Below, piece by piece: positions 1-12,051 of a DNA stretch of 42,500 nucleotides; position 1 is the stretch's first letter, and each line of letters starts with the position of its first letter. The position numbers and the translations under genes were made by a program. Below the pieces are notes generated by a model. That model saw only the letters and a program-made list of their open reading frames with translations. It made no database searches and was not told the origin of the DNA. The stretch is from Chrysomallon squamiferum (lineage: Eukaryota > Mollusca > Gastropoda > Neomphalida > Peltospiridae). The stretch lies in NCBI GenBank assembly GCA_012295275.1, contig CM022669.1:6419989-6462488 (forward strand), written 5' to 3'.

Positions 1-246
1 AGTTCACCGTGGGCATAGCCAGAGATAAATATCTATTACATATCTACATGTCATTTTACAATACACTCACACCTACACACACACACACACATACGTACAT
101 ACACACAGTCACACACATACATACATATAAGCACATATACGTACATACATACATACATTCTTACATGCACGTATGTATTTAACATCTGGTTACCCATAGA
201 TACACAAATGTTACGTAAAACATTCTTACGTATCTCCGATCGTGTA

Positions 247-248
<2 letters not shown>

Positions 249-296
<48 letters not shown>

Positions 297-297
297 A
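249..297. repeat. (CA)n-(TA)n microsatellite
   Basis: A CA dinucleotide run passing directly into a TA run, a common compound form. Confidence 0.95.
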
Positions 298-501
298 TGC
301 AAACAACCAAATATTTTTATACCTTGTATAATACGTACTTAGTTAAATAAACAAATAAAACATCAAAGAAGACAGGTATGTCAGGTATCTGTTTCAGTCT
401 ACCTGCTTATAAAACCTGCATGTGTGTGTGTGTGTGTGTATTTATATATATATATAATGACATATAGATATATATAATTACGTATATATATAAAATCAAC
501 C

Positions 502-537
<36 letters not shown>

Positions 538-1647
538 CAACCTATGTATATACACACATATACATACATACATACATATATATTCATTCATTCATACATT
601 CGTTCATACATAAAACATTTACACGAATATAATGTATGTGCTCACACACAAACTCACACGCACACAGGCATGATTTATTAAAGATTTAAGTTAATATGCA
701 GCTCGGTAAGCTATAAAACATAATATTTAAAAAATCAAAAAAAATATCGAATATATTAAGTAGAAATGTTCCTTGCAGGTGGGATGTTATTATATACTTT
801 GCAGGTGGAAATGTTGTAATTAACCCTTCAGGTGAATATATTGTCAATTTTTTTTTTTTTTTTTATTTTTTTTTTATTTTTTTTTTTCCATACTAAGTGT
901 GCACATATTTACAATAAAGTGCATGTCTTTGTAATTTTATTATTAAATAAACCATTATAATAATTAATTTAGATTTATGCTAAGGGTGTTTTATAAAAGT
1001 ATAATCTCCGAAAAATTTTACGACTAATTGGTGTAATCATATATCTCATAAACGGTAATGATATGAAAGTGAAATCATAGACTCAGTCTTTCTAGAGATT
1101 GGTGGTATCGAACGGTAAATAAGTCGACGGCAAATGTGTAATAAGTCGCTTGTTTTCCTTTTTCTAATTTTTCTTCTTCTATTTTAATCATACGTCTGCG
1201 AAGCATTACTCATATCTTTTATTATTCTTACATAATCAATAAATTATTCAGTGGGTTTCTAATTAATACCAAGAAAAATAATCAACTTTAACAAAAATAT
1301 CGACGTTTCCAAAATCGAAATGAAACACTGTTTTCTGTCTTTTTTTCTTTCTTTCTTTTTTTTTTTTTTCTTTTTAATATCGTGTTTTATAAGGGAAAAA
1401 AAATTAATGAAAGACGAAAAGAATTATTAATTAAATTCTTATGTTATGTAATTTTCATTTCCATTTATCGTTTCCGATTCTCTTCTCTGCAAGGATCGAT
1501 CTCAGTTTGTATCTGTCAATCAACTTGTTTGATGGGATCAGCATTAACACCTCTTGTGATTGGCTGAAAGCTTTTTTAACCAGCTAATGTAATTAACGCT
1601 ATGAACTGGGGAGAGAGAGGGAGAGAGAAAATGGGAATAACAGAGAG

Positions 1648-1648
<1 letters not shown>

Positions 1649-1700
<52 letters not shown>
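1649..1700. repeat. (TAA)n microsatellite
   Basis: About 17 copies of a TAA trinucleotide, about 780 bp upstream of the RGM start. Confidence 0.95.
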
Positions 1701-1702
<2 letters not shown>

Positions 1703-1928
1703 CTCGACTATTTACTATTCGGAACTGAATGTAAAAACTGACAAAACAAATACTCTCTCATCTTTATTTTTAAAAGATAATAAATAAAGAAACAAACAAA
1801 CAAACAAACACCTAAATAGCTCACAGAAGATCATATTGTATTTATCTACAGTGTATTTAGAAACCAAACCGCGATTCCGGACTAATTTTGATTGTAACAA
1901 ATGTCGTCTGCTTATTCCAATAATCAAT

Positions 1929-1962
<34 letters not shown>

Positions 1963-1979
1963 ACTGCCGTAGTGTTCAT

Positions 1980-2478
1980 TGAGTGTGAAACCTTTTAAAC
2001 TCGACCAATCATAATTTGCCTAACACTGTAGGCAACCCATGGCTTGACATTATCGGCTGTTATATCAAATAGCTCAGCGGTGAAGGCAGGATTAACGGAG
2101 GCGTGGCTAACACCTCAGCTGACAGTTGACGACCGCAAGCTCCTCCTACTGACCTACTTCTCGTCAACGGCTCGCAATCCCTCATTCTTTCAGAGCACAG
2201 TTAGAGTGGTATAGGACTGCGTCGAGTCGGTCGGACGGGAAGGCTGCATTTGTGGTTTTACGTTTTTTTGTTTCTGTAATTTCCAAGGGAGAAAGGCCGA
2301 AATGTGAAATTTTCAGCAAACGTCTGGTCGTGGAAATGACCAACGCTATGTGACAAAATGATTGATGGCTCATGGAAGTTTTTGTTTTTCCCTTTACAGA
2401 GCAGTTTCGTCCGTTGGCTGTTGTAGTTGTTCCCAGTCGGCAGTCAAGACCCATCAAATCGGATCTGCATGGAAGGGA
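1980..2478 (+). promoter_or_regulatory. probable RGM promoter and 5' leader
   Basis: This stretch is less repetitive and richer in C and G than the DNA upstream, and it leads directly into exon 1. It holds a CCAAT box at 2005-2009, a weak TATA-like TATATCAAAT at 2061, a GGCGTGGC KLF/Sp-like site near 2102, and an overlapping CAGCTGACAG (E-box plus MEIS-type) near 2117. A TCATTC initiator-like sequence at 2182 could mark a start of transcription. Alternatively the pyrimidine-rich TCATTCTTTCAG ending at 2192 could be a splice acceptor after an upstream non-coding exon. None of these is decisive, so the start site is not fixed. Confidence 0.35.
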
Positions 2479-2569
2479 ATGGGGACGTGCGGCTACCCTA
2501 GCCCGCCCTGCCTGTCTATCCCCTCCCTGTTCGCTATCCTGCTAACACTGGGAATTCTAATTTTAACAG
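2479..2569 (+). CDS. RGM exon 1: start codon and signal peptide
   Basis: The exon encodes residues 1-30 plus the first base of codon 31. After a short polar N-terminus, residues 11-30 form a hydrophobic core rich in Leu, Ile and Ala, as in an ER signal peptide. The ATG at 2479 has G at -3 and G at +4, a good Kozak context. An in-frame ATG at 2365, directly after an in-frame TGA at 2359, would add 38 residues (Cys- and Ser-rich) but has T at -3. I prefer 2479 because it places the hydrophobic stretch at the N-terminus and gives a normal family length; vertebrate RGMA also has a short N-terminal extension, so 2365 is not excluded. The donor reads CAG|GTTAGT, phase 1. The exon is supported by frame continuity with exon 2, not by its own conservation, since signal peptides diverge fast. 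Confidence 0.72.
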
Positions 2570-2597
2570 GTTAGTTCTTATTTTGCTTTATTTAGCT

Positions 2598-2608
2598 TAT
2601 TATTATTA

Positions 2609-2660
<52 letters not shown>
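2598..2660. repeat. (TTA)n microsatellite in RGM intron 1
   Basis: TTA/TAT array with one GTT interruption, starting about 28 bp after the exon 1 donor. Confidence 0.95.
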
Positions 2661-2662
<2 letters not shown>

Positions 2663-2790
2663 TCGCTTGGTTGTCACCTTGATTTCAGTGGTACGAGAGA
2701 AATATCGTCTGCTCTTTGATTTTTAAACTTATATACTGTAATACATACTTTGTGTGTTTGTGTATCTGAGTGTGCTTTGCGTTTTGGACA

Positions 2791-2805
2791 GATAGAAAGA
2801 AAGAT

Positions 2806-2867
<62 letters not shown>
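2791..2867. repeat. (GATA)n/(GAAA)n microsatellite in RGM intron 1
   Basis: GATA units mixed with GAAA at the 5' side, then pure GATA. It ends 67 bp before the exon 2 acceptor. Confidence 0.95.
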
Positions 2868-2934
2868 CATTATATTGTGCTTTACATAGATATTTATAGT
2901 CATCGTGGTTACATTTTTCTGTTTTATTTTCCAG

Positions 2935-3455
2935 CCGAAGGATTTAAAACGAACGCGGGTTGTAAAATTGATTCGTGTTGGAGTCCCTATGACATGATGC
3001 GGACGTCAATTGAACAACGGCCTGCCAAGACGGGCACTGGCACAGACGAAGTTTCACAAGATGACAGACACTGCGTGGCACTTCGGACATACTGGCACTG
3101 CATTAAACGCATAAAGGAAAACGGAGGTTGTCATGGTGATATTCGCTATTTCAGTGTCCGGAACGGAATAAAAAACCAAATGAAACAGTACAACTGTTCG
3201 CACGACGGTCGGACAATCGATACGTCAAAAATCCCTACTGCCTCCCCCAGTACTCCCAAGGAGTGTTCGTACAGGGGGAGGAAAGTATTTAAACACTGCG
3301 GTCTTTTCGGAGATCCCCATCTCAGGACGTTTGAAAACCAACTACAAACATGTAAAGTGAAAGGGGCATGGCCTCTAGTAAATAACAAGTATTTAACAGT
3401 GCAGGTTACAAACGATGCTGTCGTTGGTGATAGCGGGGCAACGGCAACAAGCAAG
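2935..3455 (+). CDS. RGM exon 2: N-terminal RGM domain and autocleavage site
   Basis: The exon encodes residues 31-204. It opens with the Cys-X4-Cys pair typical of mature RGM N-termini (Cys40, Cys45). Three cysteines follow in the helical region (77, 86, 96), then an N-glycosylation site at Asn117 within the conserved NCS motif. The hallmark FGDPHLRTF lies at 155-163. RGMs cleave themselves between Asp and Pro of this motif (here Asp157/Pro158), and the two halves stay joined by disulfides. Next come QTCKVKGAWPL and VQVTN, strongly conserved in the family, and the exon ends at ATATSK. His97-Gly98-Asp99 sits where vertebrate RGMA and RGMC have Arg-Gly-Asp. The linker before the cleavage site is shorter than in human RGMA. 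The acceptor is TTTTCCAG|CC and the donor AAG|GTACGT, both strong. Confidence 0.96.
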
Positions 3456-6400
3456 GTACGTATCATCTATAAATATTAACACCACCACCACCACCACCCC
3501 AAACCTTCACTCCCATCACGTACACACACAGGCACGCTCGACAAAACAATGGAACGCTATCGCACTCTTTTTAGTTCGGATCGCCCCGTACAGAGAGAGG
3601 TGTCATGGCCGCTTTACCTCTTTTCCAGTGTAAACAATACTCGGTGAAGCTTTTGTTCGTTGTCGAAACCGGGGTGTTTTTTTAAACGTAAAAATAATGC
3701 ATCCGCGGCAATAAGTAATAACTAATCATGCATCTAGGTGAAACTGCGTTTATTTGTTAGCACGATTTGCTACTTGCATAGCGGCAACGCAGCCGAAACA
3801 AGACAACAAAACTTGCGATATTTTTACACCAAAGAACTCGAGGCGCCCTCTTGAATCAATATGGCGGTTGGTGTTTGTGCTTGGCTGGGTCAAGCGATAG
3901 GACTTACAGTTTATCGTGACTGACAACAACCAAAAAAACTAGTACAACCATCATCAGGATTTATAATGTGGCCTATTTTATCAAGGGGTCTTTAGTAAAG
4001 CAGTTTACTTTCTTTTAGATGTTAAAATATTTTTTGGGGCTATTTTTTTATTCGTTGTTCAGTGCACAAAAGGAAATAGCACGGCATTCCTAAGCTCAAA
4101 GTAAAACAAGAAATCTCGTGAAAAACAAAACAAAACAAAATCCATCTGGACACCATTATTTTTATTTCGAAACACTGCACTCGATAAATGTTTTCAGTAG
4201 TTAGTTTGAACGTAGAAATCAGCAAACTGATCCAGACTTTACCGATAACATACCATTCAAAACGTTACTATAGAACTAATTTAAATATTAAAATAATATA
4301 AAAACAATGTTAAAATCTTTTTAAGCAAAAATATGTACTTTTTCGCAAATTGAAATGACAATATACACTTACATCGTATGGCTGTATTAATATACGTTTT
4401 ACTGATTTGAATACCATACAATATGTATTTTTATGTTTATTTATTTATTTTTATTTTTTATTTTATTTTATTTTATTTTATTTTATTTAATCATTCACGT
4501 TATGGAAAATACAAAGACATTTTTTAATTTTAGAAATCGATAATTTCATTCACTCCTTTTAATAAGTGAAAAAAAATGTTACCCAGAGGCGGATCCATAA
4601 TTAAAAAAAAAAAAAAAAAAAAAAAAGGACCAAGTAATGACCGGGTGAAGGTATTTTGAAATAAAAGTAATTGCGTTATCAGGGAAAATATGGGTTAGAA
4701 AAATATATATATATATATATATATAAATGTGTGTGTGTGTGTGTGTAAAATTCTGACTCCTATTCATAGGTTATTTGGAAATATCTTTTCTTTCTCTCTC
4801 AACTGATCTGCTTGTATACACAAACACTGTATTGACGTAAGAAACAAGAGTTCTGGATTATATCCATGACAGGCGTGCTTAACGACTCATCTTTAATGAT
4901 CACATTAGCATTTTTCCCCATTTCATCAAAATACATACTGTTTCTCAGACTATTATATTAATTCACACGTGAGAAGATTAATCCTCACGTTATTGTTGTT
5001 GAATCATCTGGATATTAATTATGTATATCAGAAGGAATGGTTATCAAGCCAAGTAAAAAATAGAAGGTTTTAGTTATGTATTATACTGACGAAACTATGT
5101 TAATTTTCTGTCACATATTATGGGCTATTAGACGTTTGATTTTCCATGTATGAAGCAATGAAGAACGAGCCATTTCTTCGTTCTGTTGTAATGAAATGTA
5201 TTTTATGTTTAACTCTTCACAGCCAGAAAAACTTACACCGTTGTCATAGACATTCAGTCGAACTGGATTAATATTTCAGTCAGTATACGCGAATTAAAAC
5301 CGTTTGGTTCATTTCTTACCTTTTTTCACATTTTTCTTTCTGTTCAGATTTATTGCTTACCTTCGTCATACATCATTTTATATATATAAATTAAAAAGGG
5401 GGGAAAAAAACGACTCTCTATTCGTATATTCGTTATAAGATGTAAGAATTTAAATAATAATATTTTGCATGATTCAGTACTGAAAAAAAAATAATGTTTT
5501 ATAGTACATAAGCGATATCAAAGTTTTATAGAAAAAAAAATGGTATGCCAGTTTGGAGAAGCAGATAATGAAAATCTGATTCAACATCATTCATCTTAAT
5601 TATCTCTCTTCATCATTAACAATTACTTTCTCTTGATTCGGGGTGTGTCTCGCATCTGTTTCCAGCATTTGGCTTTTGTCAGGCAGTTTGAATAGATTCC
5701 ATTGTTTATTTTAAAGCAATATTTCTTCATTCTTAACGTATTTGTACTACTACCGGGATTACTACTACTACTCCTACTACTCCTACTCCTACTCCTATTA
5801 CTGCTACTGCTACTAACAATAATAATAATAATAATAACCATCGTCATTTCATTCGCGCATCGTCGCAACCATAACGAACTGCTAATAAAATACGTACACG
5901 TTACGTCAAAAGCGTTACGTTGGCAGTTGACGGCAGAATGCTAATGGCGTCTCCAGCCTAATTGGTTTATCACCCCTGTGAGGTCGCTGTGTTTGTCCAC
6001 TTTGTTTGTGGACGATGAAGATTAAGTGACTGTTAATGTCGTGACCTAATTAATGAACACACGGAGAGAGACGCAAGAAGCCGATAACGAGTAGTGATTT
6101 ATGACGAGGGGCGGGGTTCTCTCCCCCTCTCCGTGTTTTGCGTTGCCTGCTTTCTGGAACATATCAATTACCTCTGTCTTTTTTCTTCTGTTCTGTTCTA
6201 TTTTATTTCTTTTTTTATCTGGGATTTAACAAGTTTTTTTTTCTTCTTCTTCTTCTTTCTTCTTTTCTGAAATTAAGGTCGTGATGATGATTATGATGAT
6301 TATTTATATATATTTAATCATTATCATTAGTAGTAATAGTACTAATAGTAGTAGTTGTAGTAGTAGTAGTAGTAGTAGTAGTATTTATTTATTTATATAT

Positions 6401-7390
6401 TTATTTATTAAATGTCAAACGTCCTATCAAATTGCATTGTTTGTCAATACATGAATCTAATCTGGTTATTCGATACAATACAAACTTAATTTTGAATGCC
6501 GAGGTTTAAGGTAGCTGTGTCTGTTACATTGTCAGTAATCTCATAATTAAATATCACAGCAGTGCAGGACAAGCTACTTGTACCTTGGTCCATATAAGCA
6601 AGAAGACAAACAAAACGTAGTAGCTACGTTAAACGATGTTTATCAGAGAAATCCAAACACACATGGGTTGATGATCTTCACGTATTAATTTCATTAGCGA
6701 TTAACTGAATGTGAGATCATTAAAATATATGAACGCTACTACGGAATCGAGAGAAAAATAATCGTTGAAGATTTAATGTGATAAAGTATAACATTACCTG
6801 GTCAGGTTTGTTTAACTGAAAAACAGTTTTCGAAAGACAGACGCACAGAAACATATAGGCTGTATACATGAACACACATATGTACACAGACATACACACA
6901 TAAACGCACACGCATCGTAGTTTTTTTTTACTGATCAATATATTTGAATTCCGTTAGTAAAATGCTCGTTATTTAACAGAGCATTTTTCTTTCATTCATT
7001 CTTAGTGCAGAGCTTTTACTTTTCTAACTGCCATGTCATAATCTTTTGAGGATATATTCCTTGTAACTTAATAATTCGCTCTGAGGAATTTTTTTTTTTT
7101 TTTTAATTTAACGTTAAAACTACCGAACTTACTATAAATAAAACGTTTGCGTATATGCGAAGGTAAGTCCATATATAAATTAGCAGCTGCAAACAAAATG
7201 CCTGTAGATACACACATGTACAAATATTCTATATACAACATAAGAACTTAAAAACATGTACGAAATGCGTACGTACATACATACATACATGGACACATAC
7301 ACACACACACAGACACACTCGCTGACTCACTGACATAAAAATAAAAATATAGAGATGTGTTATGAACCATTTATCTTTCTCTCTTTCCAG
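3456..7390 (+). other. RGM intron 2
   Basis: A phase-0 intron running from GTACGT to TTTCCAG. It contains a TTTTA tract near 4444-4490, an A run and TA/TG tract at 4602-4746, mixed ACT/ATA trinucleotides at about 5755-5840, an AGT array at about 6354-6384, a CATA/CA patch at about 7270-7318, and a more complex block at 5880-6180 described separately. I see no additional in-frame exon with RGM-like sequence in it; the protein is continuous without one. Confidence 0.85.
5880..6180. promoter_or_regulatory. candidate intronic regulatory element in RGM intron 2
   Basis: About 300 bp of balanced, non-repetitive sequence inside a repeat-rich intron. It holds several homeodomain-type cores (CTAATTGG near 5958, CCTAATTAATG near 6045), GTTACGT repeats near 5900, a TGACCTAATT stretch, and a GGGGCGGGG Sp/KLF box followed by a C-rich run near 6110-6130. 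Higher complexity and clustered sites suggest a conserved enhancer, but that is inference from composition only. Confidence 0.3.
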
Positions 7391-8104
7391 CTTACTGTGA
7401 TAATTAAAAAGAACAATGCCTGCGCGTCTGACACGTTTCAGATGTACCAGGCGCAGACGGACTACTTACCTGGGTCGTTCTACGACGGCAGGACGCACTA
7501 TGGACCGCACAAAAGTGTGGAGCTCGTAGAGGTGGAGCCGGGCAAACACGTCGAAATTCATATTCGCTATATCGAAACGACCATCTTGGTGAGGCAGATC
7601 GGTCGATATTTTACATTTGCCATCCGCATGCCAGCGGACATCGTTACAACGAGTTCCAATTCAAGCGACATGGAATTATGTGTTAGTGGTTGCCCTCTGT
7701 CGGAAAGGATTAATTACCAGGAGTACCTCGCTCTGCGCAAAAACCGGATTACCTCCCTTCCCGGAAGCAGTGACGCCGCCACGTCCTCCAGCGTGGTGAT
7801 GTCGCGCGCTGAAGCGGACAGCATCTGTCGCGAGGCTCAGGTTGTGGATTTTTACTTCGATTCGTGTGTGTTCGATCTGATGACCACCGGGGACAAAAAC
7901 TTCACCCTGGCCGCGGTCAGTGCTCTGAACGACGTGCTGAAACTGGACCCTGACGTGTTAAAATCCCAGCCGAACAGGACGGATTTTAGCCCGTACGACA
8001 AACTGTACGGAAGTGGTGCATGTAGGACTCAGTCTGTGTGGTTGGTGTACTTGACTCTATTCTTGAGTATATTTGTGTGTTGCTGCAGAACGGAGAGAGT
8101 TTGA
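7391..8104 (+). CDS. RGM exon 3: C-terminal RGM domain and GPI-type tail
   Basis: The exon encodes residues 205-441 and is in phase 0 with exon 2. The acceptor is CTCTTTCCAG|CTT. It begins LTVIIKK and continues through family-conserved blocks: HVEIHIRYIETTILVRQIGR (257-276), YFTFAIRMP, the paired cysteines of CVSGCPLSE (301, 305), and FDSCVFDLMTTGD (360-372) followed by NFTLAA. Cys349 and Cys363 bring the mature total to 14, the number I expect for the family. N-glycosylation sequons lie at Asn294, Asn374 and Asn399. Arg-Lys-Asn-Arg at 320-323 is a minimal R-X-X-R furin-type site, in about the region where hemojuvelin carries its proprotein-convertase site. Residues 420-436 are hydrophobic, preceded by small residues near 412-414 that could hold the GPI attachment site. 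The tail ends in three cysteines and RTERV, a more polar end than usual for a GPI signal. The stop is TGA. Confidence 0.95.
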   Translation, partial: LTVIIKKNNACASDTFQMYQAQTDYLPGSFYDGRTHYGPHKSVELVEVEPGKHVEIHIRYIETTILVRQIGRYFTFAIRMPADIVTTSSNSSDMELCVSGCPLSERINYQEYLALRKNRITSLPGSSDAATSSSVVMSRAEADSICREAQVVDFYFDSCVFDLMTTGDKNFTLAAVSALNDVLKLDPDVLKSQPNRTDFSPYDKLYGSGACRTQSVWLVYLTLFLSIFVCCCRTERV

Positions 8105-8610
8105 TAGGACTTAGGATCGAATCTGTTGATAGGTTCAAACATGTTCAGTATTGCATGAAGAATTGGTTGAGAAATAAAGATAGTGATGTAATTAGATTAA
8201 CTTTTAATTGTATTAATTATTAAATTATTTTAAGTCAGAGATGTAATCAGTCAGTATAAGATCAGTCTATAATGCAGATATCATAGTTTAAGATTATTCT
8301 AACAAGTTAATTGTTTTGTTTTCTACTGATTAAAAGTAATACAGACTATTTTAATACTATTAATATCAGATACTTTGATAGTGTTTTTCAATCAATTCTT
8401 CCGACGACACTGAACTGAAAGTAGCTGTATGTTATTGTTGGCTGTTCATATTTAACATCAGTGATGGTCTGTCTGTTCATCTGTCATTCCTCCATATACA
8501 ATAGTTATTTTTAAATTTCTGGTTCCTAAATTATTAGTGTTTTATACATATTTTGTGTGTGTGTGTATGTTATTGTGTGTAAGTTTGCGTCTATTTGTTC
8601 AAGTGTATGT
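8105..8610 (+). other. RGM 3' untranslated region and downstream flank
   Basis: AT-rich sequence without a coding signal after the TGA stop. The nearest poly(A) signal lies about 70 bases past the stop. If that site is weak, transcription may run to a later AATAAA (for example 8788), which would place the long GA tract in the 3' UTR. Nothing else is recognised here. Confidence 0.5.
8173..8178 (+). terminator. candidate RGM polyadenylation signal
   Basis: A canonical AATAAA hexamer 68 bases after the stop codon, followed within 15 bases by a GT-containing stretch (TAGTGATGT). It would give a very short 3' UTR, so a more distal site is equally possible. Confidence 0.4.

Positions 8611-10527
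<1,917 letters not shown>

Positions 10528-10601
<74 letters not shown>
10528..10601. repeat. (GA)n microsatellite
   Basis: About 37 uninterrupted GA units. Confidence 0.97.
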
Positions 10602-10606
<5 letters not shown>

Positions 10607-11981
10607 TCAACGACTTTAAATCAGTTTTTACCTTCGTGCACTTTAAAATAACTTCTCAAAAAAAAAAAAAAAAAAGTCTAAAACTAACCACAGGACAACA
10701 TTTTATCAGCATCTCTCCCACAATTCCAAAGTTCCACCTTAATGTATATGACACTGTCCTGCGAGCCTAATGTAAATAATACTGTACCAACAATGTTTTT
10801 TTTCAAATGTTATGGTCACTTCACCACTACGTGACCAAGTATAAACACCATTGGTAAATGCCCACCTAGTTCTTAATTCTTTTTTTTTTTTTTTTTTTTT
10901 TTCTTTTCGGATGACATTCGAGCCTCGTTTTCACTCTAACCGGCCATCAACTGTAACCCGGCTGTTTGCATATCAAGGCATACGTCTATTTCTGTAAACG
11001 GTATAAGTAAACAGTGCTCGGTCCTCTCGTCGTATTTACCTGTATTGGCGTTAACCAAATGTTGGTTTTACTGAGAACAAGAGAGATACTTGATTTATTT
11101 CCAACACCATCACTTCGATCAAACTGGAGGCGTCTTCATCAACGCCACTACGTCTGCTGACCCGTGATTTCGTCCACCACGCCCTCGTTTCACGACGTTC
11201 ACTGTGGACTTTAATTTATGTAAATTTTGGATTACCCTTATTTTTTTTATTTAAAATTTTTTTTTTTTAAAATATAAAAAACCGAAAGCTATTATAATAA
11301 ATATTTACTTACAAATGTTTTAATTGTAATGAGTTAGAAAATAAATCTGGTTCAAAAGTAAAGTTTATACACACTGACTGGCCTACATTAATATATATAT
11401 ATATAGGTATATATACGCAAATGAACATTAGATCCATTACACCATATACATATATTTATATTTGAATAACCCCATTCTTCTTACATCTTCCTACATACCA
11501 TTTATACACTATATGTTAAGTTCGAACTGTCGCACTTAGCATATACTAAAAAAGTTTGCCTAACGATATTCCATCCAACAGAAGGGGAAAAAAAAGAAGA
11601 AACACCAGCGAAGAAAACAATAGCAACAAGTTTCTACACATGCTCGGCTGTATGCCCATTATTCTACTTACAAAACACATACACTACTTGCTTGTTAGAG
11701 TGTTGACATGTAAATGTGGAGTGAATCCAGAAATTCTAACGTACAGGGATACAACATACAAACATATATCTTCTTTTTTCTTATCTTTACGTTTAGTCAA
11801 GGCAACTGCAATATTTTTGATGAGATGTTTACGTCTTTCATTTAAAATTAATTTACTGTTCATTGCATTTTGTTTATGTTTTAACTTGCGTGTTTTGTGT
11901 GTGGTCTGTGTGTTTATGTTTGTTTGTATGTATGTGCGAGATCTTTGTTAAAGAATAATACTTTCTGATCGTTTGTGTGTA

Positions 11982-11984
<3 letters not shown>
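10602..11984. other. intergenic DNA with a complex island
   Basis: No gene is recognised. Poly(T) occurs at about 10879-10902. The block 10910-11215 is of higher complexity and is listed separately. A 131-codon frame at 11556-11951 is Lys/Asn-rich and then Leu/Phe/Val/Cys-rich, ends in TGTG repeats, matches no family I know and is probably not a gene. Confidence 0.6.
10910..11215. promoter_or_regulatory. candidate non-coding regulatory block
   Basis: About 300 bp without simple repeats and with more balanced GC than its flanks. It holds an octamer-like TTTGCATATC near 10966, a forkhead-type GTAAACAG near 11008, and ACCAAATGTTGGT near 11056, a short palindrome. The functional assignment is inference only. 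Confidence 0.25.

Positions 11985-12049
<65 letters not shown>
11985..12049. repeat. (GA)n microsatellite
   Basis: About 32 GA units. A mixed ACT/ATT trinucleotide patch follows at 12090-12165. Confidence 0.97.

Positions 12050-12051
<2 letters not shown>

Larger units (their letters stand above)
1..1975. other. upstream intergenic DNA, microsatellite-rich
   Basis: No gene is recognised. It holds ATAC/CA tracts (about 60-300, with a pure CA run from about 249 followed by TA), a TG run at 419-438, a TA run near 505-532, a T-rich block at 849-888, a pyrimidine tract at 1339-1372, a TAA array at 1649-1700 and an A run at 1933-1960. The short reading frames here are repeat-driven or random. An inverted CCAAT (ATTGG) occurs at 1559. 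Confidence 0.7.
2570..2934 (+). other. RGM intron 1, filled largely by two microsatellites
   Basis: A phase-1 intron running from GTTAGT to TTTTCCAG. Within it, a TTA array occupies about 2598-2660 and a GATA/GAAA array about 2791-2867, ending less than 70 bp before the acceptor. The rest is unremarkable AT-rich sequence. Confidence 0.85.
2479..8104 (+). other. RGM family gene, coding span of three exons and two introns
   Basis: This is the span from the preferred start codon to the stop of a repulsive guidance molecule homologue. Joining 2479-2569, 2935-3455 and 7391-8104 gives 1,326 coding bases including the stop, or 441 residues. Intron 1 (365 bp) is phase 1 and intron 2 (3,935 bp) is phase 0; both start GT and end AG, and the frame is continuous across each. 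Family members are GPI-linked surface proteins that bind BMP ligands and neogenin. Vertebrates have several paralogues (RGMA, RGMB, hemojuvelin/RGMC and others); only one copy is visible here, and I cannot assign it to one vertebrate paralogue, so no symbol is given. GC content is visibly higher in the exons than in the AT-rich surroundings. Confidence 0.93.

Noticed and set aside
2182-2216. Initiator plus downstream promoter element
   Set aside because: The TCATTC initiator-like site is present, but no downstream element matches at the required spacing.
3146-3466. 106-codon minus-strand open frame over RGM exon 2
   Set aside because: It is the antisense shadow of a clearly conserved RGM exon and has no family features of its own.
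3415-3633. 72-codon + frame overlapping the exon 2 donor
   Set aside because: It starts inside RGM exon 2 in another frame and runs into intron sequence with ACC repeats.
7617-7799. 60-codon + frame inside RGM exon 3
   Set aside because: It is an alternative-frame shadow of the conserved exon.
8038-8223. 61-codon + frame across the RGM stop
   Set aside because: It overlaps the GPI-type tail in another frame and continues into AT-rich 3' sequence; no family match.
11556-11951. 131-codon + open frame
   Set aside because: Low-complexity ends (TGTG-derived), no recognisable domain and no splice context.
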